Source: Alnus glutinosa (taxonomy: Eukaryota; Streptophyta; Magnoliopsida; Fagales; Betulaceae). From it: a DNA stretch of 64,000 nucleotides. The translations under genes and the position numbers were made by a program. This document shows positions 23,251 through 34,600 of the stretch, in pieces; position 1 is the stretch's first letter; every line of letters starts with the position of its first letter. The notes under the pieces are model-generated. The model did not search any database and was not told the DNA's origin. It saw only the letters and a list, made by a program, of their open reading frames with translations. The DNA lies in assembly GCF_958979055.1 (NCBI RefSeq), contig NC_084887.1:27829544-27893543 (forward strand). The letters are read 5' to 3'.

Positions 23251-25839
23251 ATGGTTGAACTAAATCTGATGGTGTGGCGAGGTTTGAAGGAGGAACAAAG
23301 AAGTTGCATTTCTAATCAAAATAGCTTGGGTTTGAGTAGTAGTGCAAGAAAGAGGGAATTGGTTTGCGTGACAAGTGGGAATTCTTACCTGGCTTCCCAC
23401 ATTGTGAAGGAGCTCTTGGCTCATGCCTACCCAGTTCGTGTCACTATCCAATACCAAGGTTAGTTAGCTCAACTGTTAATTTCCTGGATAAAAATATTTA
23501 TTATGGAAGTGCTGGCTTTAACAACTGCAAAACTTGCTGAATTGATCAAACTGCCGAAACCAAATTAATCATATTTAATTAAAGACTTAGCTATAGAATA
23601 ATGATACTAAATCTGTCTCAGAAAAAGATACAGTAGAGAGCTGGACCAAAGGAAGAGAATACTGAACCCAAATTTTTTTTAAAAGCAGGACGAAATTAAT
23701 TAAGGTAGCTATAAATATACAAGAAACATGTTTTTGCATCACTGTCCTGAAAGTGACTGATCATCACAAGTTTTTGTCATATTCTGATTGATTTCTTAGA
23801 TCGAACCAAGAAGCACAACCAAATGCAGCCTATCTCATAGACTATGTGGCTTTCGTTTCTTATATATATATATATATATATATGCATCTTTTCGTTTCCG
23901 TACTAACTTGATTTTTCATTCAATAGTGGATTTTGATGACATGAGAGAGCTGATGAGAGATGAAGAGATAAATCAACTAGAAAGTGTTGTGGTAGCAAAC
24001 ATGGGAGACGTGGACAGTCTCAGTGATGCTTTTAGAGGTTGTCATGCTGTTTTTCACACCTCCTCTTTCGTTGATCCGCATGGGATCTCTGGTTATTCAG
24101 TAAGTTTTGTTCTATATATATATATATATATGCTGCTTCTTTTTGCAAACTGTGTTGTACATGTACTTATCCAAGTGTAATAAGTACAGCACTTTGATTT
24201 TGATTCTAATTGCTTTAAGCCTAGTGACTTCCGTGTGTTCTGTACCATTTGCATGCATGACAATTTTCAGGAATGGATGGCAGTTGTTGAGGCTGAAGGG
24301 GCAAAGAATGTCATTGAAGCTTGTGGTAGAGCAGCATATACAAAGAGATGTATCTTCACCTCTTCTCTTCTTGCCTCTATCTGGAGAGGCGACAATGTAG
24401 ACAGGGTTGTTGATGAGACTGGTTGGAGTGATGAAAATTTCTGCAGGGAAAACAGGGTACATAACATTTTTTTTTAATTTTTTTTTTATGTCATCAACAC
24501 TAAAGAGCATCAATTCAGGGCGACTCTTCGATTAGGCGTGTTAGGCAATCGCCTAGCTAATGTTAACAATAGCAAGAGGGAGCTCAAATTAAATAGTAGT
24601 AGTATTGGTAAAAATAAATATATGATTAATCTACAAAAAATGATAAATGATTAAGGCCCCTTCTTAAAAAAAAGAAAAAAAAGAAAAAGAAAAAGAAATT
24701 GAAGCCTCAATTATGGTACATGGCCATTTTGAAAATAAAAATGCACACATACACAGAAATTATACAATTATGGTGCATAATTTTAAAATAATTTTGCATT
24801 CCAAAAAGGGAGAAGAATAATTTTAAAATAAAAAAACAATAATAATATAAAAATTAAAATAAACATCATTAATTAGTATTAAAATAAAAAATAAAAAAAG
24901 CTTCATTTAAATTTGTTGCCTTAAGGACCTCAAAATCTATCGAGCCACCCCTGTCTCAAATAAAAATTAACAAAAAAAATAAAAAAAAAAAAAAAAAAAA
25001 AGAAGAAGAAAGAAGAAAAATTCATTCCCCACAATGGTTGTCGTTGGAAGCCTTATCAATATTAGATTATTAATAATGTAAATTTATCATAGATAACTCT
25101 ATTTCCAAATATGTGAAGTTTGACCCTCTCCTCATGTTTAGATCAATCAACTCCACATAACATTAATTATCTTATCCTTAGCTCGATCTAGCTAGTTGCT
25201 AATGGCATATCATTTGTTGTGGTGATTCAACAGCTTTGGCTCGCCTTGGGCAAGACGATGGCAGAGAAGGCTGCCTGGAGCAAGTCTAAAGAAATGGACG
25301 TGGAGCTTGTTACAGTGTGCCCTGGATTACTTATGGCCCCCTCTTTCCCAAATGCTCACAGAGAAACCTCTGTACCGTACCTTAAAGGTACATGATCGAC
25401 AACATTGATCCATTTTTGCCCCACTTTCTGTCAATTCTTGCTGAGAAAATTAAAACTTGACAATATATACAAATTTGATCATACAAATTAAGGTGGCCAG
25501 ATCATGCTACGACGAGGCGTCCTTGCTACTGTAGATGTGAAGAAGGTGGCAGTGGCGCATGTCCAGGTTCACCAAGCAATGGAGGATTGCGGAGCTTGTG
25601 GAAGGTATTTTTGCTTCGAAAGAGTGGTACGAAGATTGGAGGAGGCCATTGAGGTAGAAAGTGGGTTGGACATGCATGGCTTATTATCAGGAGGAGGAGG
25701 AAGACGACAAATCTTACTAGAAGGAGACCGCCAGGAAATTATAGATAGCAACCTTGATAACTCCAAGCTTTCTAAACTGGCATTACAAGCTTCTCAACGC
25801 TTATCTTGCAAACAGTGTTGCAAAATCTCATGGCCATGA
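23251..25839 (+). CDS. Cinnamoyl-CoA reductase-like SDR protein (5 exons), catalytic Tyr replaced
   Basis: Exons: 23251-23458, 23927-24099, 24271-24456, 25234-25387, 25493-25839; phases join cleanly to 355 residues. The fold is that of extended short-chain dehydrogenases of the CCR/DFR group: an N-terminal nucleotide-binding strand (LVCVTSGNSYLASHIVKEL), the CHAVFHTSSF strand, RCIFTSSLLASIW, and a VTVCPGLLMAPSF block after the active-site helix. In active CCRs the helix reads Y-x-x-x-K. Here it is LWLALGK with Lys196 kept but Leu192 where Tyr is expected, and the glycine-rich loop is degenerate. A non-canonical or inactive, SNL6/CCR-like protein is therefore likely. An in-frame ATG at 23224 would add nine residues encoded by the GA repeat; 23251 is preferred. 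Introns carry AT repeats and, in intron 3, a hAT-like insertion. A retrotransposon lies 190 bp past the stop. Confidence 0.85.
23862..23884. repeat. (TA)n microsatellite in SDR intron 1
   Basis: Uninterrupted TA repeats shortly before the exon 2 acceptor. Confidence 0.8.
24516..24953. mobile_element. hAT-like non-autonomous element in SDR intron 3
   Basis: Starts CAGGGCGACTC and ends GAGCCACCCCTG, an inverted pair of the CAGGGGYGG type seen in plant hAT elements. The 8-bp flanks (CATCAATT / TCTCAAAT) match at 5 of 8 positions, suggesting an old insertion. Interior is A-rich with no ORF. Confidence 0.5.
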
Positions 25840-25858
25840 GAGCCTGAAAATAATATAT

Positions 25859-25880
25859 TATCATCATCATCATCATCATC

Positions 25881-25913
<33 letters not shown>
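25859..25913. repeat. Compound (ATC)n(AG)n microsatellite in SDR 3' region
   Basis: About eight ATC triplets run directly into about 14 AG dinucleotides, 20 bp after the stop codon. Confidence 0.85.
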
Positions 25914-25914
<1 letters not shown>

Positions 25915-26028
25915 AATTGAGACAGCTTCTATTAATCTCTATAAAGGGGAAGAACCTTTGTGGTTTTCCACTTGGGTATGTTGAATTAATAAACTTTTTC
26001 CAAAGCAGTATGTTGAATTAATATATTC

Positions 26029-26954
26029 TGTTGGTACAGTTTCCGGTATGGTGACGTGTCGCCTAAGGATTCGCTGCCTGACTTTTTATCGAACACTTCA
26101 ACCCTGCAAAAAGGAACAAACAACTCGTCGGGGGTGCCGACCACGCCCACTCCGATGCCTAAGTCAGTCTAAAAGGTTTTCTGTATAGAATCCTTAATCT
26201 TAATCTCCAGAGCTTAGAGAATTCGTATCTTATACCTGGTGTGACGATCTTTATTTATAGGCCGGACCTTCTTGACATTGAGTTGGATTAGGAGTTTGAG
26301 GAGTCCTAGCCCGGTTTGAATTTTCATCACATCTTCTGGGAATTTGAATAGGAGTGTTGAATCCGTAGTTGATTGCGTTTGTACTTCTTTAAATTCGATT
26401 CTATGTCAATAATCATCTTATCCCATAAATCATGGATCTGTAGTTTATCCCTGATCTCCTGGGATTCTATCCTTATCGAATTCTGAGACGGGTGTGGCGC
26501 ATGGCACCTTCCTAAGAGACTGTAGCACATTTCAGCTGACCTCCGAGGTGATGATATCCGAGACGTTTCTACTTTTACCTGGAGATCTCGGGATATATCC
26601 GCACCATAACAGGGTTGTGTAAGTCCGAGATGTTTATACTCTAAGATGTTGACTCATCCAATGGATATCACCCCGAGAAGATACCGCACCGACTCGATAT
26701 TGTACCGAGGTGTTATTACTCCGAGGCAAAAATATCCGAGATACGTTCACTCCATCTTGGCTGGGAGATCTCGGGATATTTTACACACCGTAACCTGGAA
26801 TTTTAAGACCGAGACATCGTCATATCTCCGAGATGTCTTCGGACCTAAACGTCCTTCCCTTTGCTGGATAGAACCATGCGGAACAAGTAGCCGAGACATA
26901 ACTCCGAGATGTCATTGGATCCACGTGTCTCTAGGGTTGATTTTATCCCTAACA
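26029..26954 (-). repeat. 3' LTR of the Tat-type element
   Basis: On the element strand it runs TGTTAGGGATAAAATC ... TGTACCAACA. A TATAAATA box is at 26252-26259 (minus strand). The half nearest the element interior on this copy (26540-26930) is rich in CCGAG/CTCGG pentamers. Confidence 0.95.
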
Positions 26955-26970
26955 GTTACCCCCCTAATTC
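26955..26970 (-). other. Polypurine tract
   Basis: On the element strand the sequence GAATTAGGGGGGTAAC directly abuts the 3' LTR, the expected place and composition for the plus-strand primer. Confidence 0.8.
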
Positions 26971-27381
26971 TCTAATTTCAGAAATAAACGGAAATAAGAG
27001 AATTACTTTCCAGCTGCCAGTCTGTATTTGATGTTTGCGCAGGGCGCGTCTTTTCAACAGTTCAAATTTTGAATTTGACCGCTTCTTTTCCCAACGTCGA
27101 CGTCATCTCTGCACAGCCGCCTTTTTGTCATCATTAAATGGTATCGTCGAGGCAGCATATTTAATGCTGAATTTACGGAAGGCGCGCCTTTTCCTCTTCG
27201 GAAATTTTGAATCGACAGCGCCCTTTGGCATTTCGGACACGTGGTAGTGGAGGCGTTTAAAGTTGGGATATTGTACTGTTCACTCACTGATACTTCTTTT
27301 TCTCGATACTCCATTGTCGTCTTCCTCCCCAAACTTTTCCTTTCTCTGTATTTTTCTGTTTCTGCCTTTCTTCTTTCTTCC

Positions 27382-30146
27382 ATGGCTCCCAAGAAAGCTG
27401 TCTCAGCCTCGTCTCGGGTTCGGACAAAGAGACCCGACGGCACTGTGGATCTTTCTCCTTTGGAGAGCAGGGTCGATTCCATCATCTTCGCGAAGCATGA
27501 GGGTGTCCTTCGCTCGAATTATGAAATTTCTCCAACTGTGAAGATGTTCTATCAGGCGCCTGGAGCTCGGTTCATTGATGGCGGCGATATTACCCTTTAT
27601 GAGAGGATGTTTCTTGCTGGGCTTCGATTACCGTTTCCGGAGATTGCTCGAGACTTCGTTCTTTTTCTGATGATCGCGCCCAGTCAGATAATGCCAAATG
27701 CTTGGCGGTACCTGTTTGCCTCTTACATCCTATGGAGGCTTGTGTTGAAGAAGGAGATGAACATCCTGCAATTCTTCCACATCTATAGGCCGAGGCAGAC
27801 TGCAGAGGGAATGATTGAACTCTGCAGCCGTCACCCGCCTGTTTTCATCAAGCTCAAGAGTGGGCTGACGAACAACAAGTTCTGGGAGATGCAGTTTTTC
27901 AGAGTTTCCGGGGAGTGGGAATGCCCCGAAGGTACTCTCCTTCCTGAAGATCGTATGATGCCTCGGACTTGGCAGTTGTTGCGACCTGACCGAAGTGACC
28001 CCCCTTCGCTCACTGTTTCCGAACTGGAGGATGTTAAGGAGATAAGTGGGTGGTCCGCTGCCAGAGTCAAGGCCGACAAGTTTGAAGAAGTCGATTTTGA
28101 CAATCTTGTCACCGAGGAGAATATGAGGCAGTTTCTCGGATATGACATTCCGAGAGACAAACAGTTAATCACAAAAAGGGGAGCTGTCAAGAAGAGGAAT
28201 GAAGCCCCTCCATCCCCGAGACCTATGACTAAGAAGAGGTCACCTGAGGAAGTTCTCGGGGATGTTCCTGCACAAAAGAAACAGAAGATTCCTTTGGCCG
28301 CCTCGGGTGCGAGGAGAACTCCTCCTTCGGCTCCATCACCTAGGGTAAGCGTTGAAGAGGGGTCTGCCAGCTTTCGGGGTTTCATTCCCGAGGCTAGTCC
28401 TGCTCCTTCCTTTGTTTCACGGGATGAGTCTGGCTCCGAGGCTTCGTTCCATGGTGAACAATGTGCGGTACCTGAGAGGTCTGGAGAAGGAGAAGGAAAT
28501 GTACCTGAGGTCCGAGATGTCCCAGTTGCGCGTAGGGTAAAGCATCCGGCCAGGAAACGGAAGCTTACAGGCCAAGACCGAATGGCTCAAAGACTTGCGG
28601 ACGCCGGGCGATTGTGGGGTAAAGCGGTTATAAAACCTTCCGACAAAGAGGAAGTGCGTCAAGAGCCTGTCGCTTCAAGTGGTGACTTTCTCGAAGAGAT
28701 GGATGAAGAGGTCGGCACCCCCCTAGACGAGCCTTTGGCTGAAGATTCTGAGGTAGAAGGTACTCCCCGAACTCCTTCTTCGGAACGTCCAGAAACACCA
28801 CCACCCCCTGAAGAAAATCGTGAAACGGGGTACTCCACCCCCCGAGTTTCATGTTCTGCGCCTATACAAACCGAGACTCCTACTGGACTGTCCGAGGCTG
28901 AGGACGTTGAAGAGCCTTGCCCCTCTCGGGAAGTGATTGATCAGGGGGTGCCGGGATCTGCTCCTGGAACTCAAAGTCCCGATCAACCCGAAACAACTCC
29001 CCATGTTGGAGTGGCTGAGGAGTCTCGGATCGAATCCGAGAACGTTACTCCTGAAGCTGGCGTGCTCCCCGAGACTTCTACTAGGAGCGAGTCTCGTGCT
29101 GAGGCCAGCCCAAGCACCGGGGCTGTACCTCAAGTGGGTCCTAGCTCTTCCTCCAGGGTCTCGGCCGGCTTCGAGATTTTGGGCAGGGGTCTTCTGGGTC
29201 ATCCGATGGAGGCCATAAAGAACTTAATCCCCGAGGGATATCTGGGGAATGCAGGGGCGTCTTCTCCCGAGAAGATCGCCCAAGGCATTCTCATCTCTCA
29301 TTATCAGGTAAGTTTCTGGAGCTAGGACTTTTTATTCTGTTTGCATCCCGATTCTGACTTTGCTTACTTTTTTCTTGACAGCTTCTTGTGAAGATGACTG
29401 CCCTCTGGCAGAAGTGCGAAAATTGTCCTGCGCCTCCGCCCACTCCTTCCCCCGAAGTTCAAGCCCGCATCTCGGGTTTAGAGGATGAAGTTGCGGCGCT
29501 GAAGTCTCTTCTTCAGTCCAAGGACGAGGAACTCGCGTCCCGAGAATCAATTATATCCGAGATGCGTTCTGCTAACGCTCGTTTGAGCAACGAAGTGGCG
29601 GAGGCCAACGGTCGATACGCTCGCTCTATTGAAAGTCTTTCTTCCGAGCTGGATCGTGCGGACCAATTGTCTATTCGTTTGTCGGCTGTGCAGAATGAAT
29701 GCTCCGAGGCGTGCAAGAATGCATTGAGTGCCGAGGCTGAAAAGGACAAACTCAAAGATGAGGTTGAAAGACTTACAGCCGAAAGGGATAAAGCTCTCAA
29801 GGCGCAGGATCACTCGGAGAGTCTCTTGATTCGTCTCAGGGCTAGATATGACGCCGATCGGGCAAAGCTTAAACGTTATCAGAAGCAGTTGAGCTATGCG
29901 CCTTATCTTCGGGATCAGAGTTGGGGTCGGGGTTGTCATTGGGGTTTCGAAAATTTTCGAACTTTGGTGACAAATCCTCAATATAAATTTGATCCCGAGA
30001 CGGTTGATCCGATGTTGGTGGGTTTTCCAGAAGAAGCCATTGATGAGATGGAGGAGTTTGGTAAGGATTTCATGCCCGACGTTCCGAATTGGGGTCTTGA
30101 CGCGCCAGTTCCCGAAGAAGACCCTCTTGACGATCCTGCTAGCTAG
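27382..30146 (+). CDS. Antisense accessory gene of the retrotransposon (two exons, coiled-coil C-terminus)
   Basis: Exons 27382-29307 and 29382-30146, opposite to gag-pol. The 74-bp intron has GTAAGT at the start, a T-rich 3' part and ACAG at the end; it contains an in-frame TAG, so splicing is needed to reach exon 2. The joined product is 896 residues. Exon 1 starts MAPKKAVSASSRVRTKRPDG. Its domain (RLPFPEIARDFVLFLMIAP, PNAWRYLFASYILWRLV) resembles the plant Transposase_28 / 'putative gypsy type transposon' family, followed by a long acidic, Pro/Ser-rich disordered region. Exon 2 is a coiled coil (VQARISGLEDEVAALKSLLQ onward) with a C-terminal acidic tail. Similar antisense ORFs (gene 23 of Grande) are reported to encode a nuclear protein from their own promoter. 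A CATATTTAATG stretch near 27156 could be a TATA-like site. The function is unknown. Confidence 0.8.
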
Positions 30147-30629
30147 AAGCTGTTTTCTTGAATTTTTATCTTCTCTTTTCTTTACCTGTACATTTTTCTT
30201 TGTATAAAAATTAGAATATGATATCTTTTGAATGAAATTTCTACCTTCTGCTTAGGCATTTTCTTTTCTGTTTTCGGTGTCGGATAAACCGAAGAACCTT
30301 TTCTGCTCTCGGTGTTTGACAGACTTTCCTGCTTACCTTAATGAGTTACCCCCCACAATCTTAGTCTGCGACCGCAGGCTAAGTCGTTTGAGGTGGGTAG
30401 TTAGATTGTTGAGCTTTACCTTTCTTTTAATTTCTTTATCTTTGAAGGCTTCAATCTTTCAACATTTGGAGACCTCTAACCGAGAGGTTTTCTTGTCTTA
30501 GTGTTCTTTTCATGACCACTTCGGGTTGTCTAAGGAAAGGACGTGGGCAGATTCTTTCCTGGATGCTCTTGTCCTTCCGAAAACCTGCAATCCTGCATTG
30601 ATAGCCTTTATTGGACTGACCTTTAGGTT

Positions 30630-31530
30630 TTTCTTGCTCTCGGTTTTGGAAAGACCAAGAGATTTTTCCTATTCTTGGTTTCGAACAAACCGAGAGACTT
30701 GTCCTGCTCTCGGTACTGAGTGACCGAGAGACTTTTCCTGCTCTTGGTGTTGAATGACCAAGAGACTTTTCTTGCTCTCGGTTTTGGACAAACCGAGAGG
30801 CTTTTCCTGCTCTCGGTACTGAGTGACCGAGAGACTTTTCCTGCTCTTGGCGTTGAATGACCAAGAGACTTTTCTTGCTCTCGGTTTTGGACAAACCGAG
30901 AGGCTTTTCCTGCTCTCGGTACTGAGTGACCGAGAGACTTTTCCTGCTCTCGGTACTGAGTGACCGAGAGACTTTTCCTGCTCTCGGTTTTGGACAAACC
31001 GAGAGGCTTTTCCTGCTCTCGGTTTTGGACAAACCGAGAGGCTTTTCCTGCTCTCGGTACTGAGTGACCGAGAGACTTTTCCTGCTCTCGGTACTGAGTG
31101 ACCGAGAGACTTTTCCTGCTCTCGGTTTTGGACAAACCGAGAGGCTTTTCCTGCTCTCGGTACTGAGTGACCGAGAGACTTTTCTTGCTCTCGGTTTTGA
31201 ACAAACCGAGAGGCTTTTCCTGCTCTCGGTACTGAGTGACCGAGAGACTTTTCCTGCTCTCGGTACTGAGTGACCGAGAGACTTTTCCTGCTCTCGGTTT
31301 TGGACAAACCGAGAGGCTTTTCCTGCTCTCGGTACTGAGTGACCGAGAGACTTTTCTTGCTCTCGGTTTTGAACAAACCGAGAGGCTTTTCCTGCTCTCG
31401 GTACTGAGTGACCGAGAGACTTTTCCTGCTCTCGGTGTTGAATGACCAAGAGACTTTTCTTGCTCTCGGTTTTGAACAAACCGAGAGGCTTTTCCTGCTC
31501 TCGGTACTGAGTGACCGAGAGACTTTTTCT
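30630..31530. repeat. Hairpin-forming minisatellite with 172-bp higher-order unit
   Basis: About 26 copies of a 34/35-bp unit. Most contain ACCGAGAG, a 10-base T-rich loop (RCTTTTCCTG) and CTCTCGGT, an 8-bp stem. Unit ends alternate between TACTGAG and TTTTGGAC/TTTTGAAC. Five units (34+35+34+35+34) form a 172-bp block that repeats at least three times (31064, 31236, 31408). One diverged outlier unit is near 30285. Long open frames on both strands across the array arise from the repeat lacking stops and are not genes. Confidence 0.9.
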
Positions 31531-31644
31531 AAGTATGTAAATCGGATTGATTCTTGGATTTCTGCGATTGTCAGTAGATACTGGGAATAGACATTCTTTA
31601 TTGAATATGAAATTGTTTGTAAAAAAAAAAAAAAAAACAATGAA

Positions 31645-34600
31645 CTACATAAAATATTTTTTCAGGTGCTCGGCATTCCATGATCTTGGAAGTATCTTTC
31701 CGGTCTCGGTCATCAAGCGATAAGCTCCCTTCTGATGGCATCCTATTACCTTGTAGGGGCCTTCCCATCCGGGTCCCATTTTGCCTTCCGTTGGATCTTT
31801 CGTCATCAAGCTCACCTTCCTGAGTACCCAATCTCCGATTTGGAACTTTCTGGGCACCACCTGTTTGTTAAAGTACCGAGCCGTTCGATTCTGATATGCC
31901 GCCCATGTGACATGAGCGTCGTCTCTTTTCTCCTGCAACAGGTCCAGGTGTACCTTAGCATTCTCGTCGTTGAGTCCTGGATTGTAGTGAGCCACCCGGA
32001 AGCTTGGAGATCCTACTTCCACAGGAATCACCGCCTCGGTTCCGTATGTAAGTGAGAATGGTGTCTCGCCAGTTGGAGTTCTTCTGGTGGTTCGGTACGA
32101 CCATAGCACCTCTGGAACGTAATCAACCCATGCTCCTTTCTTTTTATCAAGCTTTTTCTTCAGGATCTTTACCAAGGTCTTGTTTGTCGCCTCTACTTGA
32201 CCATTTGCCTTCGGGTATTGTACCGAAGCATAATGGTTTCGGATACGGAGCTCCGAACACCACTTCCGAAACGGTTCACAGTCAAACTGCTTCCCATTAT
32301 CTGTGACGAAAGCATGGGGAATCCCGAACCGGCACACCACTGACTTCCAGAGGAAAGTTATGGCATTCGCAGTGGTTATAGCTGCTAATGCTTCTGCTTC
32401 CGCCCATTTAGTAAAGTAGTCTACAGCTACAATCAAGAACTTCCGTCCACCTTTTCCTACCGGCATCGGACCAACTATATCCACCCCCCATTTTGCAAAT
32501 GGCCATGGAGAAGTGAGGGGGATGAGCTTCTCGGGACTTGCTTTCATGATTCTTGCGAATCTCTGGCATTTATCACAGGCTTTGACAAGAAGAGCTGAGT
32601 CTTTTTTGATCGTGGGCCAATAGTAACCTGCTCGGATGGTTTTTTGCGCCAGCATCCTTCCTCCTGAGTGGTCTCCGCACACTCCTTCGTGAATTTCCCT
32701 GAGGACATAGTTCGACTCGGCCTTGGAGAGGCATTTGAGAAGGGGTTCGGAATATCCTCTTTTGTACAGTGTATCCCCGAGGAGGCAAAACCGTGCTACT
32801 TGTATCTTCACCTTCCGAGCTGCAACCTTATCTTCGGGCAACAACCCATGTCTAAGGAACTGGATAATGTCCCTAGCCCACTCTGGCTCCTCCGGTGCTG
32901 AGTCTACTTCCATAACCTTGGTCCTCGGGGCTATCGAAGGCTCGGTCAGAACAATAATTTGCCTTCTCGACGCTTTCATCTCTTCCTCTGTTCCCGACGC
33001 GATCTTTGAGAATTCATCAGCTCGAATGTTTTCCTCCCGAGGTATTTTTGTGATGACAAACCTTTCAAAATAGGACTGGAATCTCCGTACTTCTTCCAAA
33101 TACCTGGCCATTCTGTCTTCTTGTGCTTCGAATTGCCCTTGGACTTGGCCTACGACCACCTGAGAGTCACTTCGGATTTCGACATTGGTTGCCCCCATCT
33201 CTCGGGATAATGCCAAACCTGCTATCACCGCTTCGTACTCAGCTTCATTGTTTGTTGTAACGAAGTCCAGTTTCACAGCAAAACCGAATTCTTGCCCTTC
33301 GGGATTCCTGAGGAGGACTCCTACTCCGCTTCTGCTCTGTGTAGAGGAGCCATCTACAAACACAACCCAGGTTGACTCCTTAGGAAGTTCTTCTGCTTCA
33401 GGAATGTTACAGAATTCTACCAGGAAATCTGCTAAAGCCTGTCCTTTGATAGCCGTCCGAGGATGAAACTCGATATCAAACTGTCCGAGCTCCACCGCCC
33501 AGTTGACTAACCTTCCCGAGAGGTCAGGCTTTTGCAACACCTTCTTCATTGGATACTCGGTCAAGACTCGGATAGCGTGAGCTTGAAAGTATGGCCTCAA
33601 TCTTCTAGCTGAAATGATTAAAGCGAACGCTAACTTCTCGATCCGAGGGTACCTCCCCTCTGCACCATGAAGTGCTTTGCTTGTAAAGTAGACCGGTTTC
33701 TGAACCCCTGAATCTTCTCGGACTAGCACCGAGCTTACTGCTGAGGGAGAGACTGCCAGATAGAGATAAAGAATCTCCCCTTTGGTTGGGCAGCTCAACA
33801 GTGGTGGGTTGGCCAGATATTCCTTCAATTTTTCGAAAGCTTCCTCACACTCCTCACTCCATATAAATGCTTTTCGTAAAATTTTAAAGAAGGGAAGGCA
33901 CTTATCTGTCGACCGTGATATGAAACGGTTCAAGGCTGCAATTCTCCCTGTCAGTCGTTGAAGTTGTTTTGTTGTTCTCGGGGCCTCCATCTCGAGGACC
34001 GCTCTGACCTTCTCTGGATTAGCTTCAATGCCCCTTTGTGACACCATAAACCCCAGGAATTTGCCTGAAGAAACTCCGAAAGCGCACTTTGCGGGGTTGA
34101 GCTTCATGTTGTATTTTCTTAGAGTCCGAAAAGTTTCTCGGAGGTCTTCTATGTGTTTGTTTGCCCGGACACTCTTAACCAGTATGTCATCTACGTATGC
34201 CTCAACGTTTCGGCCAATTTGACTTTGAAACATCCGGTTCACCAGTCGTTGATATGTGGCTCCAGCATTCTTCAATCCGAAGGGCATCATCTTATAGCAG
34301 TAAAGTCCTCGGTCTGTGATGAAAGCAGTTTTCTCCTGGTCTGTTTCTTCCATGCAGATCTGATTGTACCCCGAGAAGGCATCCATGAAGCTCAAGAGCT
34401 CATGCCCGGCCGTCGAATCCACCAATAAATCAATCCGAGGCAGGGGAAAGCTATCCTTCGGACATGCTTTATTCAGGTCGGTGAAGTCTACACACATCCT
34501 CCACTTCCCGTTGGACTTCTTTACCAGCACTACATTGGCCAGCCATTCGGGATAATCTACCTCTCGGATGAATCCAGCTTTCAGCAACTTCTCTACTTCT

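Noticed and set aside
27831..29202. Minus-strand frames opposite the antisense accessory gene
   Set aside because: They overlap a long, spliced, domain-bearing plus-strand gene and show no domain themselves.
30630..31530. CRISPR-like regular repeat array
   Set aside because: Units are contiguous without unique spacers, and this is a plant retrotransposon; it is a minisatellite.
30451..31640. Several long overlapping minus-strand open frames (up to 342 codons) with KSLSV/EQEKSLGH repeats
   Set aside because: They arise in more than one frame from a tandem repeat lacking stop codons; the 172-bp period is not a multiple of three, so no frame is preferred.
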